A DNA stretch of 64,000 nucleotides from Beta vulgaris subsp. vulgaris. Its lineage: Eukaryota; Streptophyta; Magnoliopsida; Caryophyllales; Amaranthaceae. Below the pieces are notes generated by a model. It was not told the origin of the DNA. It was given only the letters and a program-made list of their open reading frames with translations, and searched no databases. The translations under genes and the position numbers were made by a program. Shown piece after piece: positions 12,118 to 24,433 of this stretch. The stretch covers positions 59,014,593 to 59,078,592 of the forward strand of contig NC_079205.1 in NCBI RefSeq assembly GCF_026745355.1. The letters are read 5' to 3'. The first letter of the stretch is position 1; each line of letters begins with the position of its first letter.

Positions 12118-13021
12118 TAGTATTTGAGAAGAAGAAAACTCACTTTTTTCAACCAACTAATTGTTTATTTTGATCACGCATGATGCATTATTGTTTTTAA
12201 TTATTTTTTTTGACAACAAGTACATACAACTATACAAGCAACAAACAACACAAGGGGTCAAGGTGAGCTAATCATACACTAAACAATTACTCCCTCCATC
12301 TCAAAATATAGTTTTCATTTTCATTTTGGGTCCCCCAAAATATAGTTCCCATTTTCATATTTAGTTCCACATTTTTCCGTAATTTATCTAGACAACCGTA
12401 TCCCATTATTTATTTGCTTCTTGAATTTTGTTTTTTTTCCATTGTTTATTCAACCAAAATGTATCAATTAATGCTCTTTCACCAATTATTCTCCATTCTC
12501 TCTTCTCTACACCGAGTCAGTTGTAAATAAATATGTTATTATTTTTATTTCAGAATTGAAGCACCACCTTTTAGATCTCTACATTACTACATATGACCAG
12601 GTTATATACACAAACTGAACTACTATTAAATAAAAGAGAATAAAATTTTTTGACAGATAAATCACATCAAATTAGCTTAGTCTGACTGAAAGCACGGATA
12701 GAATGTGATGAGAACAGCAAATTCGAGCAATTAATTACATATGATATGATGCATCTGCCGCTATGTTAAAAGTAAAATCCATGAAGCTGAAGACTACTTG
12801 ACACCTATTCAGATTTGAAGCACAGCCCAAGAGGATGCATCCAAGTATGAGCCTCATCTAGGTTCCCGCTTCATGAAAGAGCTACAAGATCAAGGATATG
12901 ATATAAGCTTTCAGCTGCGGCATATTGGCATCTAAAATCCCAATATGACGTATACCATCAGTGGGACATAAATCGGATTACTGTTCGATCCTGCTTCATG
13001 GAAGCGAAATCAAGCTGCCTT
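12118..13021. other. intergenic; MITE half near 12291; 3' flank of AGT2 gene
   Basis: From 12291, 'ctccctccatctcaaaatat' followed by 'gttcccattttcat' is a lone Stowaway-type end. No gene is seen. Bases just left of 13022 are the 3' UTR of the minus-strand aminotransferase gene. Confidence 0.5.
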
Positions 13022-16000
13022 CTACAACTTTGACATGGAATAGTCCAAAGCATCAACAAGAAAATCTGCATCATCTTTGTTGAAGCACATTGGAGGCTTT
13101 AATCGGAAAACATTTCCATGCAGACCACCTTTGCCAACAAGAATGCCGAGCTCTTCACAGAAAAACGCATTGGCAAGCATCAGTATAGAAACATGGAATC
13201 ATATGCAGGAAGCTAATAAATCATATGCTAGCTACATGAAGTGAGGAGTCCAATTACCTCTAAGTTTCTCAAACAGCACTCCAGTTTCTGCCTTGGCAGG
13301 AGTTTTCTCTTTACGGTCAGTGACCAATTCAATCCCCAGCATCAAACCTCTTCCCCTCACATCTCCAATTACTGAAAACAAAATTTTCACGAACACAGTA
13401 TGAAGTTAATGGGATCCTGGTATACAAATTTCCACCATGAATCTTTCATATATATTATAATAGAAACACATACTATCATGCTTCTGTTGCAGAAGCTTCA
13501 AACGATCAATCAAGTGCGAACCAACTTCAGCACAGTGTTGTTGACGCTTCTCCTTATCAATTACCCTCAGGACTGCAAGTCCACCTGCAGAGCACACAGG
13601 GTTTCCCCCAAAAGTGTTGAATTGAATTTTCTGAGCCATTACACTAGCAATCTCAGGCGTGGTCACCACCGCTCCTAGAGGTAGGCCATTACCGATTCCC
13701 TGTAATGTTGTGTTACATGTAATTGATCAAATCAAAAGATAAATCCAGCAGCAGTTCAAACAAGAGAAGAGAACTAGCCACATTTTTGGTGAATTTTTAG
13801 AAGTAGCAGCTTTAGAAGACTGAAAGACCTTTGCCATTGTCACTATATCAGGAATGACGCCTTGTGTCTCAAATCCCCAATAATTGCTCCCTGTGCGACC
13901 AAATCCAGTTTGAACTTCATCAGCAATGCACACTCCTCCAGCTTTACGTACCATGTCATACACTTGTTTCAAATATCCAGGAGCTAATTCAACTGCTCCT
14001 CCGACACCCTAAATATAAATCAATCGTACACATTAAATTATACTCCCTACGCATCTTAATACTTGCAAAATATTCCTTTTTAGGATGTTTAATAACACTT
14101 GCAACATATCTCTTTTTGGCAATTTTTTTAATACAAAGACATGTTTGATGCATCATCTAACGATGTTGTAGGTATTAAGAAAAGCAGGAAGTGCTAGCTC
14201 AAAGCAAGAACTTTTTAACTATGAAAGAAAGAGAAATATAAACCTGAATTGTTTCAGCAAAGAATCCAGCTATTTTCCCAGATGTGCCAAAATCGATGTG
14301 ATCTTGAACATCCCTAGCATAAGAATATGCATCTGAACCAAAAATGCCACGGTAGGGATCTGGATTTATCACGTGATGAATGTCACCCTGCATATGCACA
14401 CACACTTTCAGTTTCTCTTCAACTGAACATACTTTACCAAACTTGCCTTATCATAGAATGAAAATTCACGAAGTTCCTACTGAATATTATTCACTTAAGT
14501 TACATAAAACAACAACTACTGCCGCGTTACAAAAAAAAGAAAGACTCTATTAACAAATGGGAAAGCAAACTCTGATAGCACGAGGACAGGTAGGTAGGAA
14601 AACAGACAAGGTATAACAAAGCAATGCATAAAAATTTAGTCCGTGCAATAGTTCCCTTAGTTTGATTGCTAGATACGCCTACCTTTGACACCCGCATTTT
14701 GCTTTTCTGTCAGCTTCTTTCTTATTTTCTTCCAGTCACTAAGATATAACAAACATAAAGACGTGACAAAAGTATTCCATTCTTTCAGCTTTTACTAGAC
14801 CCAACCTAGATTCTTTACACAGGAGTCTCTAATCTGGCTTTGCACTGTGCATAGTGACCTTTGTCATGACTGTGTTTTCTATTTTCCTTTAGAAATTCTG
14901 CAGATCCATGACCTTCTGCAGTCTATTCTTTTATTGGTGATAGCTGATAATCTGCTATTGCAAAGTGAACCCACTTTTAAAATCTATAACCATTTTACCA
15001 TCTAGAGATATGTCTCAGTCCAACTTAGAACCTCAAGGTCATACAACTAGATTAATCATAAGCAAAAATAAAAAAGAAAGCGAGTCTGTAAACTAAATTA
15101 TCACGTACTAGCCTAAAAAGTTTCAAAAATAAATCTTTTGTTCAATTTTAAGCTGGAGAGCTCATATTTTCAAAACAATGAACTCTAGGTCCAAGATAAC
15201 CAGGAAATATATACATGGAATTATAGCAATGATGTCTTTGACATGAGTCAAAATATGGACAAAGAAGGCAAGGAGCGGGACAAGATTGCAATCACACAGC
15301 CATTGTCGGCTTGTTGCAGGAACTTAGCTGTATGGTCAAATATTATCCAGTCAATACTTAGCAGATTTTCATTCTATCATGTCCAACTAAGAAACCACCT
15401 ATTGCAGCAGTAACTATGAAAAGTCACTTTTAAGATCATCATAGAGAGGAACCTGTGGTAATGAGTATTTCCATGTATTTAAAGCTGTCAATCCAAGTGC
15501 ACCACCACTTCCACCATGGTATGCATTTCTCAATGAAATTATACCATGATTACCAGTATAAAGCTTTGCCATCAGCATGGCCAATTCATTTGCTTCTGTC
15601 CCAGAATTGACAAAATAAACAACCTGCATAAGAAGCTGACTTTGATGAGCCACAAAAAAGGGGAAGATGATATTTAGACATGTAAAGGGGATCATGTAGA
15701 ATCTATGTTAGATCAAAGAACAAGGAAATGGAAAAAACATTGCTTTGATTCCTTTACATATGAGAAAGCAGAGAAACTAAGGTAGAAATATAAAACTTAC
15801 CCGAAACATGTAAACTCAAAATCAAGTTAATCCAATAAAGTATGCCGTCATGGAAAAGTTTCCCAAGCCACACACAACTATGGAGAAACATAAACTAATA
15901 GGTTTCCTATTAGATATGTTTCCTAAGCCACAAATTTTGTAAGAATGTTCCTGAATCCATCAACATTTTTGTTTTTTTGTAAGAATGTTCATGAGCCATG

Positions 16001-17353
16001 AATAAATTGTTAAGCTGATAATTTTTTTGGCATATACTAAAACATAGCATTTCAACATTGATTTCGAGAAAAAGAACTAAAAGCAAGTTCACTTGTAAAA
16101 CTATGAATAAAAATGTTACGTAAGTTGGTAAAAAACATCTGTAACAACTGATAACTAACAACCAAATAACCACCTAGTGTGCGAGGAATAGGAAGGGGAA
16201 GTAAAGACAGCTTAGTCAGACATGTCAAAACACAATGATAAACATAATTTCACAATGGCCAAAGCAAGGCAATATATACTAAGAGGAGCAACCTTTAGAT
16301 TCCCAGGCATTTTCGACGCCAACGCCTCTGCAAAATCAGCTATGGCATGATGCAAGTATATGGTCGTTGCATGCTGAAGAAGTTTACTTTGCTCTATCAC
16401 AGCATCCAAAACATCAGGGTGGCAATGTCCACAAGACACAGTAACAATTCCAGCAAATGCATCAAGATAGCGTCTACCCGTATCATCAAACAAATATTGC
16501 ATCTTTCCCTCCACAATATTAAGCTGAACAAACAATAGCATAGATTCAAAGACCAATTTAAAGGTATGATGACATCAATGATTCATGTTAGCTTCAACAA
16601 TTAAGAGGTCAAACTTATTGAGTAAACTGTTACCTATCTACAGTGGAACTAACACACTCATTTTCACTATCTATCGTAATAACAGATACTCTTTGTATAT
16701 CAAGTGTAATAGTGCAATTATATAATACTACCTTTGTTTCTTTAATACTTGCAACATATTCCTCTTTGGAATATTTCATAATATTTGCGACATTTCTCTT
16801 TCTCGACGAATAATTAACTACTAATAAGTAATGGTTCATGTGTCATTTGCATGTAATAAGAAACGGACGTACCACTATATAAAGTCCGAATTTAGTTGTC
16901 ACATTACTAGTTCAAATTAACACAATCAACGTGACTATTCTAATTTGTTTATCTTCAATAAGACCATCAACAACATCTACCCTTAAATCTACTGTACACC
17001 AACATTATAAAAAAGTCGAAGACTTTAATGAACAGTAAAAAACCCACAAAATTGAACATGAAATCAGAACAAAATTAACGAAAATTAAGCAAGATAATTA
17101 AAGGGTATTTGCTTACTGGCTTTTGATAGTAGTGAAAAAGTGAAGGACCCAGAAATTTTTTGCGCTTCTGCAAAACATCATCAGCTAATTGCCCTTTATA
17201 AGGTTTAGGCTGATAATCAAATTCAGGGAGTTTCGGAGGTTCCAAAGATGTTGATGATGATGAAGAAGAAAGAGTGGTAAATCCAGAGGAGAGAGAATAA
17301 TGATTTCTGCATTTCTGCATACATTTTTCTCGTAAAATTCTTTGTAACGACAT
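13022..17353 (-). CDS. AGT2: alanine--glyoxylate aminotransferase 2 homologue, mitochondrial
   Basis: Class III, PLP-dependent aminotransferase. The plant family uses alanine or related amino donors with glyoxylate, and one member acts in beta-alanine/pyrimidine catabolism (PYD4), so the exact substrate is not fixed here. Eight exons: 17353-17117, 16523-16293, 15623-15453, 14387-14244, 14008-13829, 13699-13474, 13371-13258 and 13152-13022 (TAG). All join in phase to 477 residues, the usual family length. The N-terminus ([11 protein letters not shown], then a Ser-rich run) is Arg-rich and lacks acids, as for mitochondrial import. PLP contacts: NSGTEAN at about 162-168, [13 protein letters not shown] with Asp291, and the Schiff-base Lys321 in TMAK directly before GIGNG. 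The C-terminus is [15 protein letters not shown] to SMSKL. I chose the ATG at 17353; the frame is open a little further but only by a TTG. A decayed partial copy lies at 19264-20376. Confidence 0.95.
14042..14190. repeat. MITE, 'cttgcaacatattcc' family, in AGT2 intron 4
   Basis: Begins 'ctccctacgcatcttaatac' after TA, then 'ttgcaaaatattcctttt' and 'acttgcaacatatctctttt'. The right end 'gtaggtattaagaaaag' is a poor inverse. Same family as 415-496 and 16727-16860. It lies between exons 5 and 4 and does not touch splice sites. Confidence 0.55.
16727..16860. repeat. MITE, 'cttgcaacatattcc' family, in AGT2 intron 1
   Basis: Begins 'ctacctttgtttctttaata' and continues 'cttgcaacatattcctcttt' and 'tttgcgacatttctcttt'. 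It shares these words with 415-496 and 14042-14190. The right end is not sharp. Confidence 0.5.
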
Positions 17354-17880
17354 CTTCAATGGCAACTTTCGATACCCACGATTTTAATTTTGTAGAACAA
17401 ATTGATGGGTTTTGAAAAAGGATCTTGCTTGTGATTATGGGTATTTTTTATCAGATTGGAAATTTTGGAATGGAGTAAAAAAAAAAAAAAGCACAAAAAG
17501 ATATTCATCAGATTGCTAAAAAAAGGATTCTTTTATGCAGTTGGTGTGGCCGTGTGGCCGTGTGGGTGATGACTCTAAACTGACGTGGAGATTCCTATGG
17601 CAAATTGGCAACTGAACTGACGTGGATGATACTCTTATGAATTTAAGACTGAAATTTATATATTTAGGTGATTGTTTGGTTGACCAAATGAATTTGATAG
17701 GTCGAAGAAAATGGTACGATTAGGTTGATAAACTAGTTTGTGGTATCGATGATGTCCAATGTCTCTTTTGAATATCATGTAGTATTATTAATATAAACTA
17801 TTTGGAATGGACTACTCGAACTATGATGGATTTTTCTTCTACTATCTCTTCACTTCCTTGTTGCAGGTTCTTTACTTACA
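17354..17880. other. promoter side of the AGT2 gene; no gene seen
   Basis: AT-rich upstream flank of the minus-strand aminotransferase gene. It contains an A-run at 17478-17491 and short repeats of 'gtgtggccgtgtgg' near 17545. No open frame of note. Confidence 0.4.
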
Positions 17881-18412
17881 TTGCAGTTAGCTGGCAGCTT
17901 CCTCCTCTGGATGTTTCCAGCTAAACTTCGATGGTTCTGTTATTGGCTCATCAACTGCTGCCGTTGTTGCCGTTCACAACTCCGCTGGCCTTCTTGTGGT
18001 CGCACAAGCTTGTCGATTTGGCCAAACCTCAACTCTTGTTGCTGAAGCATGGGGATTAAGAAATGGACTTATACTTGCTATTCATTGGCATATTCAAGAT
18101 CTATATATCGAAGGAGACAATCAAGTAGTTTCAAGAGTGCTGCAAGGGCATTACACTTGCCCTTGGACTATCCAAGCACTTATTGACAACATTCATCAAC
18201 TGCCTCATTAGTTTAAATTCTACACTATTAAGCATATATTTGAGGAAGCTAATCGGGTAGCAGATCTACTATAAACAAAAAGTCACATCGATTGACGTGG
18301 ATGTTTGAACAGAACCTTCGTCAAATAAAATTGTTCTTATAGATTCATTAGGAATCTCCCTTGAAAGAAGGGTATCCTAACTTTTCTTATGTACCAAAAA
18401 AAAAAAAAAAGA
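17881..18412 (+). mobile_element. 5'-truncated LINE remnant (RNase H domain and poly(A) tail)
   Basis: The plus strand encodes a degenerate LINE-type RNase H domain. It starts near 17920 (LNFDGSVIGSS after a stop) and continues in the frame 17996-18211 with AEAWGLRNGLILAI and IEGDNQVVSRVLQG, then after a stop EEANRVADLL near 18240-18270. This matches the RNase H of plant L1-type elements. A 15-base A-run at 18398-18412 marks the 3' end. Stops interrupt the frame, so it is a dead fragment. Confidence 0.8.
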
Positions 18413-19263
18413 ATGAAGGAAAAAAACAAAAAAAAACATCCATCTATCCCAAGCTAGATGTATTTGAGTTTAGTCTTAAAGCGTGATTAAGACCATTAAA
18501 TTGGTAATGACTTCAAAACTAACTTTTTTGTTGATCTTGAATTCAAACTATATAATAAGTATATTTATCGTTATTAAAGTATTTTTTTGGTTGAGTAGAT
18601 AAAATATATGTTTTTAGTACATGAAAGAAGCATCACATAAGCACACGACACACGTACTTGCTTAGGAACTCTTCTTTTTAAATAGAAATGAACAAGAGCT
18701 TTGCTTCCAATATCATGTGTTGTAGTAAAAGCGGAAGGAAAATAGCATAATGGTAATATTAGTATATTCCTGCATCAATATCCCAGAACAACAAATATAA
18801 GATGAAGTAAATTTACCTTAAGAAAAGAAACAAGAATTTGCTGGTGCTAAGTCTTATTACACATCTAGTTCAATACATTTGAGAAAAATGAAAACACTAG
18901 ACTGTTTGACTGAAAATCTACAAGTCTCACTTTGATAATCAACCGGAACTTTCTGAATTCAATATTTGAAGTAATTTCTCCAGTCTCCGGAATCAGGATA
19001 CACCACATTACATGAAACTCCTTGTCTTCCAAATTGGCAAAACTATTAAAATATGTCCAGTTTTAACAGTACATGCTGCACATCCCAGGTCTAAACCAGC
19101 ATTATTCATTACAGTCCAGAATCCTGAACAGAAGAACACAACGAGCTCAGTGAAAGTAGCTTGGGAAAAGGAGAAGGAAAAACACTAGAAGAACTGCCAA
19201 TAAAATAAGCAGAAAAACACTGTAAAGTGTAAATATTTGACAGAAGTATTTGTTATAATTCGA
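18413..19263. other. intergenic, nothing recognised
   Basis: No coding segment or clear repeat. Ordinary AT-rich sequence. Confidence 0.4.
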
Positions 19264-20376
19264 TCACATACTATCATGCCACTGCTAAGCGACTTCAGCA
19301 CAGAGATATTGAGACTTATCCTTAAAATTAACCCTGAGGACACAAGTCCACCTGCAGAGCGTACAGGGTTTCCTGCAGAAGTTAAAATTGAACTCTCTCT
19401 GTTACGCTAGCACATCTCTAGCGTGGTCACCAGCAGTCCAGCACCATTATTGCTCTAGAGGCAGACCATTACCAATAACCTGCAACACTATTTTACATAA
19501 CTTCGGTATATTTATACTGGAAAACCTTTTCCATCGCGCTATATCAGTACTAAAGCTTTGTGTTTCAAAGGCCAGTGATTGCCACTTGTGCGACCAAATC
19601 CAATTTAACCTTCTTAACAATGCAGACAACTTCAACCTTGTGTGCAATGTAATTTACCAGTCTTGAATATACAGGAGCTAATTCAACTACTCCTGCAACA
19701 AATTAAACATAAACCAAATGTCTGCATCAAATTATACAAGCTAAATGCAAGAACCTCTGAAACATGAAGCAAAGAGAAAGTTCAACCTGAAGTTTCAGCA
19801 AAACAGAGCAGCCAGCTACATTTCAAATGTACTATGCTCGATGTAATCTTGAATAGTCCAGGCATAAGAATAGGTGTATTCTTTTTAAGCTACTGAAACG
19901 CTGTGAAGTAGTCTTTTGCCAAGTCATCGAGAAGCGTTATTCTTCAATGACGTTGGATTTCCACATCAACAAAAGATCCTGGAGAAGGTTACAATCATTT
20001 CTTCCAAGCGTTATCGCAACAAGATTGCTGGTTTTTTTCACTCATCTCAAAAGAGAATTCAGAAGGGCCCTCCCTGTTCGAGGAATTTCTGCAAAATTCT
20101 GCTTGCTGACTTCTGAGTCTGCTAACAAGGTTGAGTTAATTCCTGTTAATCCAGAGACCATTAACATGCTGCTGCTCTTGGAATGTTAGACCTTCCTGGA
20201 ATTGCCAAGGCCGAACCAGAGGTTATGGCCCCTGCCCCCGTCTATCAACAGCGGAGCTGGTGGGCCTGAAAAGAGGTAGTAGGGTAATTGAGTTTCTTTA
20301 TATGTTGTGCAATAGTAGGAGTCTGAACTAAAAATGTCAGTAGGGACAATTTATTACATGCTGAATGTCAACTTGC
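19264..20376 (-). pseudogene. partial AGT2 genomic duplicate (exons 6-4), decayed and interrupted
   Basis: Minus-strand sequence matches AGT2 exon 6 (about 19268-19482; shared words 'agtccacctgcagagc' and 'gcgtggtcacca'), exon 5 (about 19523-19695; 'gtgcgaccaaatcca', 'caggagctaattcaact') and exon 4 (19787-19870 and 20323-20375; 'gcataagaata', 'cttgcatatgcacaca'). Introns are retained, so this is a DNA duplication and not a retrocopy. Stops and indels are frequent. Exons 1-3 and 7-8 are absent. Exon 4 is split by the ribosomal protein S17 retrocopy at about 19871-20322. The functional parent lies about 2 kb to the left in the same orientation. Confidence 0.85.
19895..20275 (+). pseudogene. RPS17: 40S ribosomal protein S17 (eS17) processed pseudogene
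   Basis: The plus strand shows the eS17 protein in pieces across frames. [18 protein letters not shown] is in one frame from about 19930; [21 protein letters not shown] follows in the next frame (19976-20035); [17 protein letters not shown] and RIQKGP appear after further shifts. The C-terminal part reads VELIPVNPETINMLLLLEC, then a proline/alanine-rich tail with GAGGPEKR before a stop near 20275. No introns interrupt it, as expected for a retrocopy. At least three frameshifts and internal stops make it non-functional. No poly(A) run is visible at the right end. It sits inside exon 4 of the AGT2 pseudogene. Confidence 0.85.
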
Positions 20377-21970
20377 ATATGCACACATTCATTTTCTCAC
20401 ACGGATAGAGTGTCTACTCGGATTCGGGTGTTCCGGCGTCAGGCTCTGCCATTTTGTAGAAAAATGTCATGTTTCTGGTTTATCCAAGTGTCTTATCATG
20501 TCGGACACGACACGACACCTAAGGTAAACAAAGGTGTTGAAGTAACACAATATTTTACCAATGGAACCTTATCATGCAATGCATGTAGGCATGAATTGCT
20601 ATTGAACATTATTAACTACTTGTATGTTAAACAACAGTTAATTTGCTGCATAGAAAGAGTATGTAACAAATGAAAGAGAAAATTTGGACAGTATGAGGAT
20701 ATGTAGGCTAGCAAAAGGTTACACCTAGTTGATTCTGAACAAAGAATCATAGAAGAGAGAGTTAGCTTTCTCAATAGGAGCAAGTTGTGAAATAAGACCA
20801 CGGTCAATACTCATACAAAATCAAGTATTGTAAATGAAGATCATTGGTTAGCTCGCTAAATTTTACCTTAAACAAGTGACAGTTAAATCAACAGTGATAA
20901 GATAAATCAACCATGAGGCAATCTTGTACCTACTACCTTTTGATGCTCAATTAATAAAGATATGCTACCACAATGTCTATTAATTGTGCGATTAGGTTCG
21001 AATCCAGCTGATCCACGCAATTAGACATAGGATTAAATCCTTCATGCAATGAAACATCCATTATACTTCAATTGAGATGGTAAAACCACATTTCTAATCA
21101 AATTAACTGCAACAAAGCCTTATTCCCAAAAAAATTCCGATCAGCTAATATGAATCATCATAAGAACTCGTTCTTGGACAAATGAAACAATAATAAAAGG
21201 ATAAAAGAGTAAAACAAAAAAAAATGAGAAAGTGAAGGTGAAGGTGAGAGGAGTAAGAAAAGGGAAAACATAAGGAACCAAAAACAGAATTGATGTAAAG
21301 ACAAATCTAAAACATGAGGATATACAGATTTATTTGAGACATCTCCATAAAAGGTGAAAAAAAAATCAAACGTGAAGAAAATCACGTGGAAAGGAGAATA
21401 TATAAAAACACTTTGAGGAGAAATGTTTGTTAACCACAAGAAATGAAGTAAAAGGAATCAAAAGGAATATATATAAGGTCATGTCCACATAGATGCTCTT
21501 CTTCCACTTTGCCCTATCCAACGCCATATTTTCCTGAATCCCAAGTAAGCCTCATATTTTTAATCTATGTAACTCAAAATTGAATCTAATCAAATCCAAA
21601 CCAAAGAAGAAGAATGTATGAAGGATCACTTCATACAAACATATAGATAGAAAAGATCAACAACGAGTTCGGGAAAAAAAAATAGGAAGTGATTAAAAAT
21701 ATTTCCACCCGCGACAAGGACTCAATTTCCAGTATTATCATTAACTCGGAGCTAACATTGCCAAACAAAACATTAGATGCATTTCCACTGTCAATAACAG
21801 GTTCATGCCATGTAGCTTGAACAAAATCAATCAAGAACATAGCACAAACAATAAGTATATTCTAGTACACGAATATATAACATGGAGTAGAGAGAGAATG
21901 CAGCAATCCTTGTACTCATATAAATTTTAAGCATCAAATTAATGCCAACCAGCTCTAGAATGTATATTCA
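20377..21970. other. intergenic, no gene seen
   Basis: A GC-richer patch at about 20400-20520 ('gtgtctactcggattcggg', 'gtcggacacgacacgacac') looks like an old transposon fragment but cannot be classified. 21180-21260 is purine-rich. The rest is AT-rich with no recognisable coding sequence. Confidence 0.4.
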
Positions 21971-21973
21971 TAC

Positions 21974-22066
21974 TACCTCCTTTCCTATTTGTTCTTCCTG
22001 TTTAGAATCAAACTGAAAGAGAAAAAATGTCAAAAGAGAAAGAACAAGTAGGAACAGACGGAGTAG
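21974..22066. mobile_element. short Stowaway-like MITE
   Basis: The left end 'ctacctcctttcctatttgt' and the inverse of the right end, 'ctactccgtctgttcctact', form imperfect terminal repeats. Flanking TA is seen on the left. About 93 bp. Confidence 0.55.
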
Positions 22067-22328
22067 TTCTTAGCACAAAAAGTTTTTCAATCAATTTTGG
22101 TTTGTGAGTTACAACAAATTCCAATTTTACAATGCATATAAATTAGGGAAATACATGTACACTTAAAGGTGGGGAAATGTAGGAAAGTACATGAGGAATG
22201 CAAGCAAACAAAATGAAGATCCCTGCCTCCATAAATTGGCTTCCGCTTTGAAAATTGATAAACACACGTAAGACTAACTATGAAAACTTCTGCGTCTACA
22301 AAGGACTTACTCATTTCTCGAAAAACTT

Positions 22329-24185
22329 TTAAAGCAATGCCTTGTTTTCTTTGCTAACTCTGGGATCAATGAGTAAGTCCAGAAATACCGAAGTAGTGTG
22401 AGCATCAGCTGCAAACCCGTTGGTGGTCATAACGCTCACAAGCTCCAAAGACTTGCTGATATCATTACCATGAAGAAATCCCCTAATAATTATATTGTAG
22501 GTGTACTCATTTGGAGGACATCCATCATCTACCATTTTCTTCAATAGCTCGTTGGCATCAGCTAGTAGCCCTTTTTTTTTACAGAGGCCTTTGATCAGAA
22601 CTGTGTAAGTACGCACACTTAAAAGTAACCCCTTGGATACTAGAAAGGAAAAGATATTCAAAGCCTCTTCAAGTCGCCCAGCTTCACACAACCCATCAAT
22701 TAGAATAGTGTACATGAAGATATTGGGGAGCACACCACTATGCTTCATGTGTTTGTGCAAATGTATTGCCTCGTCAATCAGTGCATTGTGACATAGACCA
22801 TCAATCAATGAACTATAAGTGACTACGTTGGGTTTTAAGCCATGAGATTCCATTTCTTTAAAGAGCTCCCGTGCACATTGTACTTGATTGTCCTTGCACA
22901 GGGAATCAATAAGAGTGTTATATGTGACAACATTAGGAGTTAGTCCTTTATGTGGCATTTCTTGGAAAAGACGCAGAGCTATGTCAAGCTTTTTAGACTT
23001 GGCATATCCATTGATTAAGCTGTTAAAAGTAAAAAGGTCAGGTTCACAGCCATGTTCTACCATCATATTAACTAGCTTTTCTGCCTCTTCCATCTCACCA
23101 CGTAAACAGTATCCATCTAGTAAAGCATTATAAGTGATTATATCTGGAACCTGACCATTGTCAATCATGTAACCAAATACAGCCCTTGCTTCAACAACCA
23201 TCCCTTCTTTACAATACATGTCAATCAACATGCTGTAGATCTCCACATCGGCAACTATATTGTTGTCCAACATCTGAGTTAACATCTCTTGAGCATCTTT
23301 CCACTTCCCCACAGTGCACAATCTACACATACCTCGAATTAGAGAATAATAAGTGAATACAGTGGGTAAAATGCGCTTGGTTTTCATCTCCTCAAAAAGT
23401 TGGAGAGCTTGAGGTAAAGCCTGGTCTTTACAGAGACTATCGATGATGGTATTATATATGACAACATCAGGCAGGAAATGGCCATGGGATTCCATAGTCC
23501 TAAGCAACTTAAGAGCACCAACATTGTTTCCTCGTTTGCAAAGACCTTTAAACATAGTCCCATAGGTAACAATAGTAGGTTGGAAGCCAAGCTTGAGAGT
23601 CTTATCAAGCAATTGAACAGCTTCATCCAACCAATCCGAATGAATAAGGCCATTAATGAAGGTAGTGAAAGTGACGATACTGGGTGGATGTCCCATCTTC
23701 AACAGCTTGGCTAGAACAGAAAATCCAAAATCAACACGACCGGAGGGACAATAACAATTGGCAAGGATGTTGAGGGAATAAAGATCGGGTGGGATGCCGG
23801 AAAGATGAAGTTGCCTGAGGAGAGAGATAACAGTTGAAAAGGGGGGGTGGGGTTTAATCTTACACATTGCTGTAAAAAGCATACAGAAATCAACAATAGA
23901 AGGAAGAGGGTGCAATGAAATCATAACATCAAATAGAGAAATGGGATGATTAATATTGTAAAACCCTAACTTGCATTTGTGTCTCACAGATTTAAGGAAT
24001 AATTGAGGGTCATCAACAACAATATTAATAATATTCTCTTTCGCATAATAATAAGAAGAACAATGTCGGAATTGAAAGTATTGAAAAAGGGGTAAATGAG
24101 AATGAAAATTAAGAAGCTTACAGTAACCATTGAAGAAGACAATTGAAGAATTTTGATTAACTAATACAGCAGATTTAATCCTCAT
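22329..24185 (-). CDS. P-class pentatricopeptide repeat protein (Rf-like)
   Basis: Intronless 618-residue PPR protein. PPR tracts bind single-stranded RNA in mitochondria or chloroplasts and stabilise, process or help translate organelle transcripts; the target cannot be read here. About fourteen 35-residue repeats run from about residue 93 to 600. Examples are NVVTYNTLIDSLCKDNQVQC, NVVTYSSLIDGLC and DIITYNALLDGYCLRGEMEE, with the typical 'P-[DN]-[VI]-[VF]-TY' junctions. There is no E, DYW or SMR domain, so it is pure P-class; repeat style and lack of introns resemble the restorer-of-fertility-like clade. The N-terminus (MRIKSAVLVNQNSS..., basic, hydroxylated) suits organelle import. Start chosen at the ATG 24185; the frame extends 13 codons further but has no ATG. 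The repeat from position ~268 has two extra residues (MCRLCTVGKWKDA). Confidence 0.95.
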   Translation of the reverse strand: MRIKSAVLVNQNSSIVFFNGYCKLLNFHSHLPLFQYFQFRHCSSYYYAKENIINIVVDDPQLFLKSVRHKCKLGFYNINHPISLFDVMISLHPLPSIVDFCMLFTAMCKIKPHPPFSTVISLLRQLHLSGIPPDLYSLNILANCYCPSGRVDFGFSVLAKLLKMGHPPSIVTFTTFINGLIHSDWLDEAVQLLDKTLKLGFQPTIVTYGTMFKGLCKRGNNVGALKLLRTMESHGHFLPDVVIYNTIIDSLCKDQALPQALQLFEEMKTKRILPTVFTYYSLIRGMCRLCTVGKWKDAQEMLTQMLDNNIVADVEIYSMLIDMYCKEGMVVEARAVFGYMIDNGQVPDIITYNALLDGYCLRGEMEEAEKLVNMMVEHGCEPDLFTFNSLINGYAKSKKLDIALRLFQEMPHKGLTPNVVTYNTLIDSLCKDNQVQCARELFKEMESHGLKPNVVTYSSLIDGLCHNALIDEAIHLHKHMKHSGVLPNIFMYTILIDGLCEAGRLEEALNIFSFLVSKGLLLSVRTYTVLIKGLCKKKGLLADANELLKKMVDDGCPPNEYTYNIIIRGFLHGNDISKSLELVSVMTTNGFAADAHTTSVFLDLLIDPRVSKENKALL

Positions 24186-24433
24186 CTCCCTCTTCTTCTT
24201 CGTTTTTCTGATTCCGCAAATCAATACATGTATATGAAAAATATGAAATAAAAGATGAAGCTTGTTTTACTCTGAGAACAACGGTCACCTTCTTCGCCTA
24301 TCCATTGGAAACTGAACTAGCTATTCTGAGTACATTGTTGTTTTCGGAATCAAGTTAATAATTTCGACCGATTATTCTATAAGTGAAAATATAGCCATGT
24401 GTGGTCTTGTTAGGTTCGTCTATAATATCAATA

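Noticed and set aside
17354..17365. Extending the AGT2 start upstream to 17365
   Set aside because: The upstream codon is TTG. The first ATG at 17353 gives a good import signal.
24186..24224. Extending the PPR start upstream to 24224
   Set aside because: No ATG occurs in those 13 codons, and the ATG at 24185 precedes an organelle-type N-terminus.
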